From NCBI GenBank assembly GCA_030770425.1, contig JASJFT010000180.1, positions 31,624 to 95,623 of the forward strand: 64,000 bases of DNA. Reading direction: 5' to 3'. Of this stretch, positions 23,093 to 35,626 are shown piece by piece. The notes below the pieces were generated by a model. That model ran no database searches, was not told the origin of the DNA, and worked only from the letters and a program-made list of their open reading frames with translations. Both the position numbers and the translations under genes were made by a program. Every line of letters begins with the position of its first letter. Positions within the stretch are counted from its first letter, which is position 1. Source of the DNA: Darksidea phi (taxonomy: Eukaryota; Ascomycota; Dothideomycetes; Pleosporales; Lentitheciaceae).

Positions 23093-23488
23093 AAACTCTA
23101 GTCGCGAGAAGGCTCTTCTTATCTCGGATATTGGGGTAATAGTCTATCAAAATGGTTTTGGCGGTTCGCTGCCTCCTAGACACATGGTCGCTAGATACTT
23201 TCTTCGTGCGGTTGCGACAGCGAGCAGATGGCTTTTTTTTTTGTTTCCGGTTCCAGTGTGTATCACGTAGTCCATTTGATACTGATGCCATCCGGATTAT
23301 GAATACAAACATGATCATCCCCAAGGCTGTCGCTGTGGTAGTTATAGCGCTAGTCTATTTTGAATTAGCGTTTCTTAAGAGGGACGTGCGTTCTGTAACC
23401 TTCGCCCAGCTCACCTTCTCATTTTTCTTCTGCTCACTCTTAAGCCATCAAGTTCTCCCGTTTCGTGACCGCATAGCGAAGCATCGCG
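23093..23488. other. Spacer between the tandem F-box-like genes
   Basis: 396 bases with no supportable gene; presumably the terminator of copy A and promoter of copy B. A T-rich run (CTTTTTTTTTTG) lies near 23230. Confidence 0.4.
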
Positions 23489-24665
23489 ATGTGTTACCTT
23501 AATTTCCCGTTTCCAGAATGGGACCCAGACGAGCCGTTGCCGCGAGCCTTCCCGCGCCTGGAATGGGCCATTCCAGTCAACATAACCGCGCTGGGCGCGA
23601 ATCTGGAGGCTTACTCAAACATCGATCGGCAGATCAATTGTCTCAGACTATCTCACCGCTTTGGCCAGGGACCTCTGTCTAAGATCCCTCAAGAAATTCT
23701 TGAGATGATCATCGATGAGGCTCAGCAATTGGAAAGGCGCAAACTACGACCGTCGTGGGAGAAGCGCTTCGCCTGTTTCCGAGGCAGATGTACACCGGGC
23801 CAGCATTACAACCCATACGGACCTTACACCGAAATGGTATGGAGGAAATATTTTAATTTGTTTCCTGACCCCGAGCGAGGCTCGTTGGACCCAGGTGACT
23901 ACACGGAAGAGGAGAAAGTTAAGATGTTAGAGGCTAAAGTGGGGGCCGTCGATCTCTTACACGAGCACTCCATACAAGAGTGGCTCGACTCTGTATGTTT
24001 GTGCGAGTCGATAAAGTCATCATCGAAGGCGAGAAACAGAAACTGGCGACAATTGAGCGATGTTAGTCTATCAGACACTTAATTTGATATCAGCTAATTT
24101 CTTCAGATACTTAGGGCCCGTTTCGGCCTTGAGATGTACATTATGCACGAGCTTGTGTCCCCAGAACTTAAAGCTATGGAACCCTATCCAAGCTTCCCCG
24201 AGCACAGTTCGTATTATACGTCTGCCTTTCTCACCTTATTTTCGGACACCGCAGAAAAATGTAATTCTAGTCGGCTTCTGTGTTCAAAGACCAACCAGAT
24301 CTTCGTACTGCAAGGCAGTCATGCCGGCTTCAGGCAAACTATCAAACCATCTGCCTTGGTTCTCTCAGATAAGCAACGCCAACGCTTTGCGAAGGCCATG
24401 AGGGCTCTTGGCTTATCCCCGTACTACCACTTCACTGAGCTGGAGTCTTTAATTTCTCAACTTGGCCACGACGCGGCTTTGTGGGAGATCTGCGGAGAGC
24501 GACTGTCTGGTTATTTCGCTCCATCGCCGACCTCGCAGGAGAGCAGGGCGAAGAAGCTGAAAGAATATATGAGAAAGAAAAACAAGGGTAGTTATACTTG
24601 CCTTTTTCAACAGAGATGATGCTAATATAAAATATACAGAGCTCGCAGAACAATCGTGGCCGTAA
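23489..24665 (+). CDS. F-box-like protein, tandem copy B
   Basis: Three exons (23489-24061, 24107-24587, 24640-24665) join in frame to 359 residues, starting MCYLNFPFPEWDPDEPLPRAF. Residues ~60-85 (LSKIPQEILEMIIDEAQQLE) resemble the first helices of an F-box, where LPxE(I/L)...I is typical. Following motifs are CLRLSHRF, FGLEMYIMHELVSPELKAMEPY and ERLSGYFAP, with ELAEQSWP at the C-terminus, several shared with copy A upstream. No WD40, LRR or kelch repeats are seen. Families like this are lineage-specific and often expanded in Dothideomycetes. The F-box assignment is tentative; the paralogy to copy A is strong. Confidence 0.75.
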
Positions 24666-24982
24666 CTCCAGCTCCTGGCTACTGTCCGGGCGAAGAGGTT
24701 TATTGACACGTTCCCACTGTTTTAAGTCTAGGTACACCTAGGTTATCTTGTATGGTGCCGGTCATGCTTGGGAGACGTCAGGGGTGTTTCTATTGCGAAG
24801 GAAGAGCATTGTGTTTCTCACACAAAACATGGTACATCTAATGGAAATGGACGAGCATATACTTGACGTGTGGTACCTGCGAAAAGTGGCAATATATGCG
24901 ATAGGACGAGGGGTTATATTGGTGTCTCGGGGGCTAGTGTGTAATTGATGGATCCGAGCAACATGGTCACACTGTAATGGCT
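24666..24982. other. Convergent intergenic region
   Basis: Between the stop of F-box-like copy B and the stop of the minus-strand deacetylase gene. No gene seen. Confidence 0.4.
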
Positions 24983-26293
24983 CTATCCCCTGGCTTCCGC
25001 GTTATCCTCCCTCTCCCTAATGTCATCCTGCTTATCCCAAACTTTCGCCCCCGCGACCCAAGTCTGCAATACCTCACCCGCCTCGCTCAATACACACAAA
25101 TCCGCCCTTCTCCCCTCCCTCAACACGCCTCTCCCACCCGTCCCATCAATCCCCATGAAAGCGGCCACATTCTGCGTGACCGTCCCCACAGCCTCCGCAA
25201 TCCCACACCCACTCCACTCCATTAAGTTCCTCACGCTTTGCTGTAAAGGTATGCAGCCACCAATAAGTGTTTCGGTGCCGGCGATGGTCGCGCGTGTTCC
25301 GAGCTTGGTCTGCTGGAAGGGAATTTGCGAGTGACCTGGGTAGGTGCCGTCGGGGAGAGAGGCGAGTTCGATGGAGTCGGTTATTAGGATGGAGCGCTGG
25401 GGGGAGGTACGATGAAGGAGAGATACTGTTGAAGGGTGGAGGTGTTCGCCGTCTGCTATGATCGTGTACCACGGTGGAGACGGGCTGTAAGTGGGAGGAA
25501 GTGATACCAAGCCCGCTAGCCCAGGAGCCCGCGATGCTAATGTTGGCATGGCGTTTAGCGTGTGGGTCAAACACGTCGCTCCCGCTCTCACTCCTTCTAA
25601 CCCTTGCTCGTATGTTGCGGTTGAATGGCCCATGGATACCTTTATTCCTGAGGCGGCTAGGGCTTTGATGAGAGAAGATGAGTCAGGCAACTCAGGCGCG
25701 AGTGTGACCAGTTTTACCGAGGAAGAAATATTTTCGGCGCCGTAGATGTGGGAGGGTGAGGTTTTGCATGGTTGGAAAAGGGAGGAGTTGTGCGCGCCTT
25801 TTTTGTCCGGATGGATGTACGGACCTTCTGTGTGGGCGCCTAGGAGAGAAGCGGAGTTAGGGATGTCGCGAGGTTGGAGAAAGGGTAGGATCTGGAATAA
25901 TGGTCAACGACACAATCACTTTGAGCTCTATCACCCTACCTTTTGGAACTCCTCTCCTTTCACCGTCGGGATGGTGGCCCAAAACCCCGTTACGCCTTGC
26001 GTAGCATAGTACCGTGCAATCTTATCTATATTTTCCCCATAACTCTTCTGGTTCTCGAATTGGGTAAAATGGAACCCATTGGCACCATTAGTATGCAACT
26101 CTAAGAAACCCGGCGCGATGATATTATCATCCAAATCTACGGCTTCGCCGCCAATATATCCCTCTCTTTTCAGGATGAGTCCGGTCTCATCTGAGATGAC
26201 GAGATGGTCGTCCACAAGCTCGCCGTCCAGTACGTAGCGGGCGTTCGTGAAAAGGGTAAACCAGCCCGACATGGTAGGATCTTGCAATGTCAC
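24983..26293 (-). CDS. N-acetylglucosamine-6-phosphate deacetylase
   Basis: Two exons (26293-25940 and 25891-24983) join in frame over a 49-base intron to 420 residues; an internal Met at 26272 (MSGWFTLFTNARYV) is an equally likely start. The amidohydrolase fold is evident: APGFLELHTNGANGFHFTQ after the N-terminal beta domain, LLGAHTEGPYIHP with the metal-binding Glu, KVSMGHSTATY with a metal His, LTHTLNAMPTL, ADGEHLHP, and SILITDS with the catalytic Asp. NagA-type enzymes remove acetate from GlcNAc-6-phosphate in the cytosol, feeding chitin- or wall-derived aminosugar into glycolysis. In many fungi the gene clusters with glucosamine-6-P deaminase and a GlcNAc transporter; none is present here. 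It is divergently transcribed from the Mug190-like gene. Confidence 0.93.
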
Positions 26294-26873
26294 TTAGACC
26301 TGCTTGGGCAACAACTAGAAGGCAGGGCGGCATGAACCGCGGGGCATCCCAACGATCTGCAACGGGGCTAGGGTAGGCGAAGCAGGCCCACTCTTTATCG
26401 TGGCTGAGGCCGCTCATTGGCCCACTCCCCGCAGCGATCGAGAACGCGACAGGCATGACGTCGATCTCTAAGAATCATGATCCCCCTCAGACGGGAGGTA
26501 ATCTGGATTTCCTCAGCAGAGCGGCCAAGAGGGAGTGTCGCTAGAGCTGATATGTGCCGTGGAGCCCACTGACAGGGCACGCGTCTACAACGGTGGCGTT
26601 AGCAGACGCGGCAACTAGAACGACTTGAGAAATAGTGAGTGGAACCTGTGGCCGGAATGACATCATGATGGGCTGGGCAGCTGCGTGTAGCCTTCTTTCA
26701 CGACGCGGCTGCAACGCGCGCGCTTCCCTGCTTTCTGGTAGCATCGGAGGGGTAGCTACTTGCTTAATTTCCACAGCTGAAGCTCGCCCTGCCTTCTTTT
26801 CCCACTCTCATCCCCCAATTGCTCTATATCGAAGCCAAGCTCGACGCAGCGCGCGGAGAGGGTAGTCGAAACC
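26294..26873. promoter_or_regulatory. Divergent promoter region, deacetylase / Mug190-like gene
   Basis: 580 bases between two head-to-head start codons. GC-rich and without a supportable coding frame; presumed to contain both promoters. No factor site is claimed. Confidence 0.4.
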
Positions 26874-29800
26874 ATGGCGGACCAACAGCAAAAGGTGCCT
26901 GGCGGCCATTACTCAGGCCGCAACCCCGTTCCAACTGTAAAGAAGTTCATCGAAAACCTGGACAAGGACAAGCCGGAGAGGGACCGCAAGCTGGATGAGC
27001 AGAATGCCTCGCAGCAGAATGCCTCGCAGCAGAGCGGAGAAGCGGTCCCTCACAAGGCGCAGAAGATGGGGGTTTCGGGCACACAGAAGACGGTCACCGA
27101 CCCGACTACAGGAAACCAGGTCGTGATTGAGGACGTCAGTAAGGCCATGATGGGCCAGGTCGAGAACCCCACGGTATGGTCATGTTCATACGGATGTTTC
27201 GCACAGTGCTAATGGGAGAAGCTCTCGGTGCCTAATGCGAACTTGAACAAAGATACAGTAAGTTCCGAACCCATAATCTCAAAGCTCAGTCCTCACACAG
27301 CATAGCCTATCAAGACCGACCCCTCTCAGTCGCCAGAGGAGTACAAGCACAACCAAGATGTCACCGCCCCACCCGACCCTGTCGTTGAAGGTTCCACCTC
27401 CGACGTCCCTATTCACGGCGAGAAGACCAACATTCTGTTCCATCCAACACCCTCTGTCAGCTATGAGCCGACGTTCGCCGCCTTGGAGAAGAAGGCCAGT
27501 ATCCTCTGTATCGGCATCCTTGTGGTCACCGTGGCCATCGGGAAGATGTTTGGCGGGGCACTCAAGGGTCTGGTACCGTTGGGCATGTGCCTGTCATCCG
27601 GAGTGTGGCTCTGGATGAAGGAGGTCATACGTAGCGGGCGCGAGGTTGAGTGGGACAGCGAGAAGACGCGCGGCCAAATGGTACGCTTTTTGCAGACGTG
27701 GTTGCGAATAGCTTCTAACGCGCCCAGGCTACTGCAAATCTCCTTCCAGAATCGGTTGAGTGGATGAACGCACTTCTATCCGTCATCTGGGGTCTGATCA
27801 ACCCTGACATGTTCCAGGGTGTGGCGGACACTCTCGAGGATGTGATGCAGGCCTCTGTACCGGGAATCATCGAGAACGTCCGAGTCGCCGAGATCAACCA
27901 GGGCAGCAATCCGCTGCGAATCCTCAGCTTGCGAGCCCTCCCAGACACGCACATGAAAGAGCTCAAGCAGTCGATCCACGAAGAGAACAAGAAGACAAAG
28001 GATCCACAAGAAGCTGCTGCCGACGAAGAAGGCGGCGACTTCTACAACCTTGAGGTATCTTTTGCATACCACGCGAAACCAAGCGGAAAGCGAGCATCGG
28101 ATAAGGCACGCAACATGCACATGCAGTTGGTGTTTTACCTAGGGATTAAGGGTCTCTTTGGGGTTCCGCTTCCGATTTTCGTCGAACTCCAGGGTCTTGT
28201 TGGCACAGTTCGGTTACGAATGAACATGACACCTGACCCACCCTTCTTGAAGACACTTACATTCACACTAATGGGTACGCCTCAGGTCGAGGCTGGATGT
28301 ATTCCTATGATGGAGAAGGCTCCGAATATTTTGAATCTACCACTGATCAGCAACTTTGTCAATTATGCGATCAAGGCCGCAGCGAGCAGTATGTATTTCC
28401 TTGTGTGAGCCGAGAACACTGCTAAACGTCATAGTGTACGTTGCCCCGAAATCCATGTCTATCGACATGCGCGCCATCCTTCAAGGTGATAGTGTCCAAA
28501 AAGACGTCGAAGCCCTTGGAGTCTTGTGGATCCGAATTCATCGCGCTGTTGGTCTTAGCAAGCAAGATCGTCGTGGCGCTGAGCACGGTGGTAGCGATCC
28601 ATACATCACGCTGGCCTTTAGCAAATATGGAAAACCGATGTACTGCACTCGTGTCATAACTGACGATCTCAATCCTATTTGGGAAGAAACCGCAGCGCTT
28701 TTAGTCACTCCGGAACTGATCAAGGCCGACGAGAATCTTAGTGTTGAGCTATGGGACTCAGACAGACATACCGCCGATGACATCGTCGGAAAAGTCGAGC
28801 TTTCCATGCAGAAAATGATTCAACACCCTGGCAAGATGTACCCTCAAGTTTCAAAGCTTTCGGGCATGGATGCTGATAGCGAAATGCCTGGAGAGCTTCA
28901 CTGGGAAGTTGGTTACTTCGGCAAACCCAAGTTCCGCCCAGCTATGAGAACCGATGGCAAGAACCGCGCCCTTCCGGACGAGCTTAAGGATGATCCCTCT
29001 CTACAAGATGAGAAAGGTGTCATCAATAGCGAAGAAGACGATGCAGTTATGCACACACCGCCCGATCCACTTTGGCCAAGTGGCATCTGCAGCGTCATCG
29101 TTCACCAAATCGTCAACCTAGAGCTTGAGAATGTCAAGGGAACGAGGGGATCTCGCAAGGGTCGTGAGTTTGAGCCTGCGAAGCCGTATGGTGAGGCACG
29201 CGAAGAGACTGGAGGAGGCCTTCCAACCAGTTATTGTACCCTTTTGTTCAACGATCAGCTAGTATACCGAACTCGTGCGAAGGCGGTGTCGTCGCAACCC
29301 ATCTTCAACGCTGGAACGGAGCGGTTCATCCGCGACTGGCGCTCTGCCATTGTTACTGTCACCGTTCGTGATCAGCGCAATCGCGAGCACGACCCTATTC
29401 TCGGTGTCGTTCCCCTCAAGCTCTCAGACATTCTGGAGACTTCATCCCAAGTCACTCGTTGGTACCCGCTCGATGGTGGCATCGGCTTTGGTCGCATCCG
29501 CATATCGCTGCTCTTCCGCAGCATCGAAACTCGTCTTCCTCCAAACATGCTGGGCTGGGATGTAGGCACATTCGAATTCCGCTCCGATCGCGTTCTTGCC
29601 GTAGGTTATAACATCCAACCCAAGGTACGCCTCCGAACAGGTGGAAGCACTGGCAAACTCGGCCGCTCGGCAGCGCACAAACTCAGCGAGGGCGATGGTT
29701 ACTACTGGGACCTCACGGAGAACAATGGCAAGAACAATGTCCGCCTACCGGTCAAATACCGCTACAGATCACCCATCGTTTTCGAGTTCCACCATGCCGG

Positions 29801-30816
29801 TAAAAGGAAGGCGGCGGCCTACGCCGTCATCTGGCTGCAACATTTCATCGACAATGAGGACGCTGATATTAACATCCCTATCTGGACCACTGCTCACCCC
29901 GCACGCCTCACGCAAAATTACATCACAGAAGAAAATTGTCAGAAAGAACCAGGTCTAGAAGACCTTAAAGAAGTCGGCCGCCTCCAGTTCCGCGCCCGCT
30001 TCAAAGCCGGTACCGATGAATCACACGAGCAGTTCATCGTCGACAACGATTCTCGTGAGACGTATGAGACGTGGGAAGCTTGCATCACGGAAGGCGTACG
30101 GAGCCGCAAAGTTGAGAAGGAGCTCCCCGATCGCGTCCAGCAACTACATGAAGAATCGCTTACGCAAGGCCGCGATATCCTCAAGAACGCCGATGATGAG
30201 GAGAAGAGGAAGTGGCTTGCTAAAGACGGTGCAGATTGGTCCGGCGCCTTTGGACATGATCCGAAGGCTTATATGAATACCAAGGGTAAGAAAAAGAGAG
30301 AGCCTGGGGTGGAGGAACCATTGCACGACCCGTTCCATCCCTCCGACGATGAAGACAATGATGAAGATGGCTATGATGACTCAGACTCTTCGTCTGATCT
30401 GGGTGTCCAAGACGCATATAGCACAAATAACGCTTCTTCCAACGACAATGCCAATAGCGTTAAACATCAACCCACAGACCTCTCGCCCAACTCCCCCCGC
30501 GCCTCACAGAGCACCAACCGCACCGATACCACGCCCGACTCCAGCAGCAATTTGTCCAGTATGAGCAGCAAGGATGTCAACAAGCAGAACAAGCGGACGG
30601 AAGAGCGCAAGCAGCGCGGGCTGATGCAGTGGAAGCCGGCGCGGAACGCGAGGTTTGCTAAGGACCAGGGCCTTCTGGGCCTAAAGAAATTGGGTAAGAA
30701 GGTTACTGGTGGGCTGGATGGACGTCAACCTAGTGTGGAGACCGGTAAGCTTTTCTTCTCGTCAGGTGGTTGTTCAGAGATGGTGATACTGACTGTGAAT
30801 AGAAACTGGAGCTTAA
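26874..30816 (+). CDS. Mug190-like SMP and C2 domain membrane protein
   Basis: Six exons (26874-27173, ~27219-27257, 27306-27680, 27728-28388, 28435-30744, 30803-30816) join in frame to about 1232 residues. After a hydrophilic N-terminus with a short EQNASQQNASQQ repeat, residues ~177-215 form a membrane hairpin (ASILCIGILVVTVAIG, GLVPLGMCLSSGVWLW). Residues ~240-460 read as a synaptotagmin-like lipid-binding (SMP) domain (VEWMNALLSVIWGLINPDMF ... GVPLPIFVELQGLVGTVRLR). A C2 domain follows (~490-600, GVLWIRIHRAVGLSKQD, GSDPYITL, LWDSDRHTADD), then a second, more divergent C2 (~690-830). The tail is acidic then basic. This order matches fission-yeast Mug190 and the tricalbin/extended-synaptotagmin group, which tether ER to other membranes and move lipids. 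The second acceptor is uncertain by 3 bases. Confidence 0.88.
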
Positions 30817-33800
30817 TGTCTAATTCGTACTTGGACTTTGGAGAAGACTGGCCTGAGTTGGGCCTTGAAATTGCGATGCAAGAATGCAATGGTGGAGAGC
30901 AGTGGAGGAAAGGCGGTTCGACTTCACTCCACGATGAATGTGAGTCGACTTGATCAGTCAGGAAAACATCGACATAGCTCTGCACGCACAACACGAGATT
31001 GTGGCTGTATACCATGTAACATAATTTACCTTACCCTTCAACTTTACAATACCAAGATACCATACAACGTTACCTTGCCTTCACTTTCTACGCCCCCACC
31101 GCTCGTCCCCGCAGCACTGAGCCTACCCAGCAGCAACCCCCATCCATGTTCGCCTGTGATAGATGCCACTCCAACGCCCCTTATTGGATCATTATCGTAT
31201 GATCTCCGGGATTGCCGCTCGGTTTGCCCGTCTACTCGCTTGGCTGCTTGTCTAAGACACGGACTTCGATAGCGTGGATGTAACTGTCACGCTTCTCCGC
31301 AACTTTCCTTGTTTTCTCACCGATGCGCTTCGTGCAGATGCTCGACCGTTGTTCAGTGCCATGCACTTGTGTGGACGGCGAATGAACGTAGATGTTTGGA
31401 CACGGCATGCGGAAGCGGATAAGTTGGCGATCGCGTCAACTGCTTCTGCAGCGAGAGAGTGCTTTTTAGTGCGTGCTGCTCAAGAGCGTCATGATCCGTG
31501 GATGACTTTGGCTGGCTACCAAGCTTGACCGGGTAAGTTGGCATAGCAGGGTTATGGGGCCGTGTACCGGCGGAGTGGGAGGTGATGTTATTTGCTACTT
31601 GTGTGATTAGTGCGTGTTAGTTTTACATTTGACCGCTTCACGTGCGACATTGGATATGCTAGCTGCAGGGAGATTTGGCCATCTGCTCATTTGCAGGCCG
31701 CAGGGCTGGCCGACCATCCGCTCACTTGCATACAGGCCGCAGCAAAAGTTGACCATCTGCTTATTTGCCACCGTGCTGATGGCGGTTGGCATGTTCCGGC
31801 GGTGAGGGTGTCTGGTGCAAGCCCTATTTAGTGGGTGACATAGTATGCATACGATAGAACGAGGCCTATGGGGTCGCAGACTGTAGCTTTCAGCCGCCTG
31901 GAAATGTTGCCCCGAAGTCGCCCGGTATTCCCACGTGCAGTGTCTTAGACCTAGTCGGGGAACTTGCTCGGAAGCCTTCCTCGTAGACCGAAAGGTGCAA
32001 GGGGGGAGCGGACAAGAAACGGGGGGAAAACGGTTTCCACGGGTTGGTAGGTGCATACGGTATGCGGAGTCCTGTTTCATCTGCGGGCGATTTTGTCATC
32101 ACACCAAACGATCTGGCATTTGACGAATGGCATGATTTTACTTCGAAAAGAGCACGAGCCAGGATAGTGCTGGGGCAAGAAGAAGCTTATGATGGTTCGT
32201 GTGCCTGCATCAATTGAACCCCGGATCCAGCTCGATCTGTTGGGACGAAATACCGTTTTGTGTCACTTTTTCGGGTTATTCCGCAGGTTTGACGACGCCA
32301 TGGCTGCTCCTCATTCGATACAGCTCGATCAGTGGTAGCGAAGAATGACGGTGCGACAGTCTCACAGCTGCTGAGCACTTTGCGAGTGAGGTAAGCCGTT
32401 CCCGGACAAATCTAGCGAGAGCTGCCTACTCAGCGCGTAGAGGCGGCATAGACTGTTTATCACTGGCTGCCGCAGTTCGGTGTGGGGGCTTGCATGGTGA
32501 CAAGGGAATGTCGTGCTGTGCCGCGCGCTTAGCTGGGGCTAGGCCACGTTTTTCGAGAATGTCTCGGTGGATTTTAGTCTGTGGCTGGCCGATCACTTTT
32601 TTGAGGCTTTGCGCTTTCGCTGACAATGAGGGTGGTGGGCAAGGTTGGGGGGTCTGTATGCCTTCGGTGCTGATTATGTTGGGCCATTTTTGTTCAGTGC
32701 TTCTGCAAGTTGCCTACCCATCAACGCAAGGCAGACGGGGCAGGGCTAGCAAGAAAACAAAAAGGTACAGCCATCTTCTAAATAGCCTTATTGGAATGTG
32801 CTTAGAGTCTCAAACCATGTGTTACAATATTGTTCAGTGAAGGACCAAGGTTGAAGATACTTGAGGGACCGGGGGGCTAGATGACTAGTCAAAGTGGCTG
32901 GCCAGTAGACGCCCCGTCGCACCAAAAAGTGTGTCTGATCGCGTGGTACGAACTAAAATAGACGTTGAATTATGGTTGTCAGCCTTCGAGACACATCCTT
33001 GTTTCACACCTCATGTGGGCACATGCATGATGGATGCATGAGCGTGCGGTCACATGACGGGCGATCAGCCACACATTGATCATGGATTAATCATGTTGAT
33101 TCGCCGATAGGCTGGTCCAGTGCGGCGTTGCTCTGTTCATTTCTGCTAGCTTTGGCGACGACTTGGGGATGTCCGGGACCATCACTATCGAATTATCATA
33201 TCAGAAACTACTCTTCGGAGAGAACGATGAGAACTCAACGACAGAAATAATCCTCGAGCATGTGTAAAGCGTGACGGCAGACGCTCGGGGTTTGAGAGGC
33301 GGGAGTGCGACGTCACGGGAAAGCTGTGACGTCTACAATTTCGCGTATCTGCCGCCGTGAATCCCCGAGCTGACACGGCAAAGTGCGGAACTAGACGAGT
33401 GTTAGGATTACTCTCCGTGAGGCAAAAACTAAGGTGAGGCGTTCGCGGCTGACAAAAGCGGCGTAGTCGTAGGACGGCGGGAGCGGGGATCCCACAGGGC
33501 GTCAGCCGACGGCGTTGAAAGAACCGACTCGAGCATTTGCCTAGAAGATTCAGTTATCTTGTGCGCAGAATTCAGCTCATCACATCGAGGCTTCTGACTC
33601 TGCACTGTTGCGGCGTAGAATAGGGGGACGGCCGAACGGAAATTAGGAAAGGCGCTAGCCAACGGAGCAGCGAGATCGATTCTGCTCTTGCATGTAGTAA
33701 TTTTGATTTAATTGGATGTACATTCTCCGTTGCAAGGTTGTGATGTTGTTTTCCACTCTTAAGGCGAACATGAGCCGCCTTCGTACCATACCTAGGCAGA

Positions 33801-35276
33801 CAACCTGGAAAACTGCAACCACATAGGCTACGATTAAGTTCCTGGTCATTTCAATGTAGTTTGTGATGACGAAGATGCGTCGCTTGCGCGCCACACGTTC
33901 ATGGGACAATGCGGCGTGGTCCACGGCACGCGATGTTCAGTGTCTCATAGCGCCCTGGACCCATTTCGGGACCTTGCAACGGTTTTGATAACCGGAGATG
34001 GTTTAACGCAGGGCGGTACGACAAAGGGCTGAGTTGGATTTCCGTTGCTGGAGGATTCTCCGTTCGCATCCACTGCCTTCGCTAGATCAGACCAGTGTGC
34101 GTTTGTTAATGCTTAGAGAGAAGATCTACTGACGCTGCTGATATCCATCCGGACTAGTTTCACACCGTTTGAGCCGAAAGGCTGACAGGATGCAGCTGTT
34201 GTAGCCTGAATACGTGGTTGTGCTCTCACAGCTGCCATAGCAGGCTCTGGGTTCCGGAAAGTAACGAGTACATCCTTTTGTATAGACCGAAAAGGCTTTT
34301 CTCGGATTAAGCAAGGGTACATCGAAACCAAGAGTGGAGCGTTTGGGGACTTATAATGTGTTTTAGACAATTTCGATCTGAGTTTTCGAGCTCGTCAAGT
34401 CATACATAGATCTGTGTGTAGTTATTGTGTACGGATTCGGATTTCGCTCGTTCTGGCCATAGAGACTACACAAGCTTTCTGCATATTCAGCAACAGCAAA
34501 ATATGCTATATTGAAGTTTCACATGCAAATGGGAATCACGATGAAGTTTTGCAGTTAGCGCCTTTTGGAACCGTGGTTTTGACGTTGAGGGTGCATTGAG
34601 CTAATGAGCCGAGATTTGCTAGGCAACAATCAATGCCTGAGAGTCGAATTGGCCTGGCGACAGGCAGCTGCGCCGTTTTTCTTCACCGCGCTGATTTCCT
34701 TTTCTGGCTCTAAGTGACCGGAACGAAGTGCTTCCAACTATGTTGAGGGGCGCTAAAATTGACTTGTCGTGGGCGATGTAAAAAGCGATGAGCGATTGGT
34801 GGAGGTGGAAAGTAAAGGAGAATGTTTGGCGTAGTGTTGGGAGTGATAGGACGTACACGTCATGCGTCATGCTTTCCTCCTGTCGGGTCGCAATTTCCCG
34901 CTTCTCACGCACCGCGACGCGATGAGTAGACGTGCCTCCACAAGCATGCCATGAAGAGCTGCTTTTGCCAGCACGCTTCCATAAAATGCCATGCAAGTGA
35001 GCTAGTTCAAACGTCAATGAAAACTGTTAGCACGCGAGTTTCAGCATACAAAAGGAGTGACAGCTTGATTTGAAGAACTAGGTACAAGAACACACTAAGG
35101 ATCGCAAATGTATAGCAAACTCCCAAAGCACAAATATCTGCATCTCATCGCAAATGTGAAGCAACTTGAGGAGATCCAGGGAGAAAGGCGGCCGACCAGA
35201 AGTGAGAAGCGGGGATGTGAGTTCGTAGGGATGCGTGCGCCGCAAGTGGCACTCGAGCGCAGTGAGTAGTAGGCCG
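30817..35276. other. Long gene-poor region
   Basis: About 4.5 kb with no supportable coding region. Open frames are short, overlap on both strands and show no domains or coherent splice structure. A degenerate tandem repeat lies at 31668-31770. No transposase or reverse-transcriptase remnants were recognised. Confidence 0.45.
31668..31770 (+). repeat. Three-copy degenerate tandem repeat
   Basis: A 16-base core occurs three times at spacings of 35 and 39 bases: CCATCTGCTCATTTGC (31679), CCATCCGCTCACTTGC (31714) and CCATCTGCTTATTTGC (31753). Copies 1 and 2 are each followed by AGGCCGCAG, directly or after a few bases. Differences between cores are all C/T transitions. Confidence 0.75.
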
Positions 35277-35626
35277 CTATTTGCCATTTCTCGCCTCCAT
35301 TTCTGCCCTATTGACCTGTACAAAGGCTTGAGCCAACTGATGTAATCTTGTGGAAGGCCTAAGAACTTACCTTGCAGGCTTCGCATTCCGTGCCGGAGCA
35401 ATCGACCCATGCATTACCGCACGTCCTGCATGGGAACCGCCCATAAGGACCTCCTGCTGCTCCACTGTAATGACACAGAGTGAAATCTTGGATCTGCATG
35501 TCGTGTTCGAGGTGTTTTCGATGGTGGGTGTGGTGGAAAAGTTTGAGAAACTGCAAGAGACAGTCGTAGGTAGAAGTGAGCCTTGAGGTTTGTGGATGCT
35601 TCCCTTACACAGCGAGGAAGACTCAT
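35277..35626 (-). CDS. Small cysteine-rich (zinc-ribbon-like) protein, spliced
   Basis: Hidden small gene inferred from splice signals. Exon 35626-35609 (MSLPRC) ends at GTAAGGG; exon 35550-35371 follows a TCTCTTGCAG acceptor and ends in AAG|GTAAGT; exon 35315-35277 follows TTTGTACAG and ends in TAG. All junctions are phase 0 and give 78 residues. The core has a His-rich start (LFHHTHHRKHLEHD), then HYSGAAGGPYGRFPCRTCGN, AWVDCSGTECEACK, a CxxC...C...CxxC layout suggesting metal binding. No signal peptide or known family is recognised. Three good splice sites in a row with a single conserved-looking domain argue for a real gene, but it is not confirmed. Confidence 0.5.
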
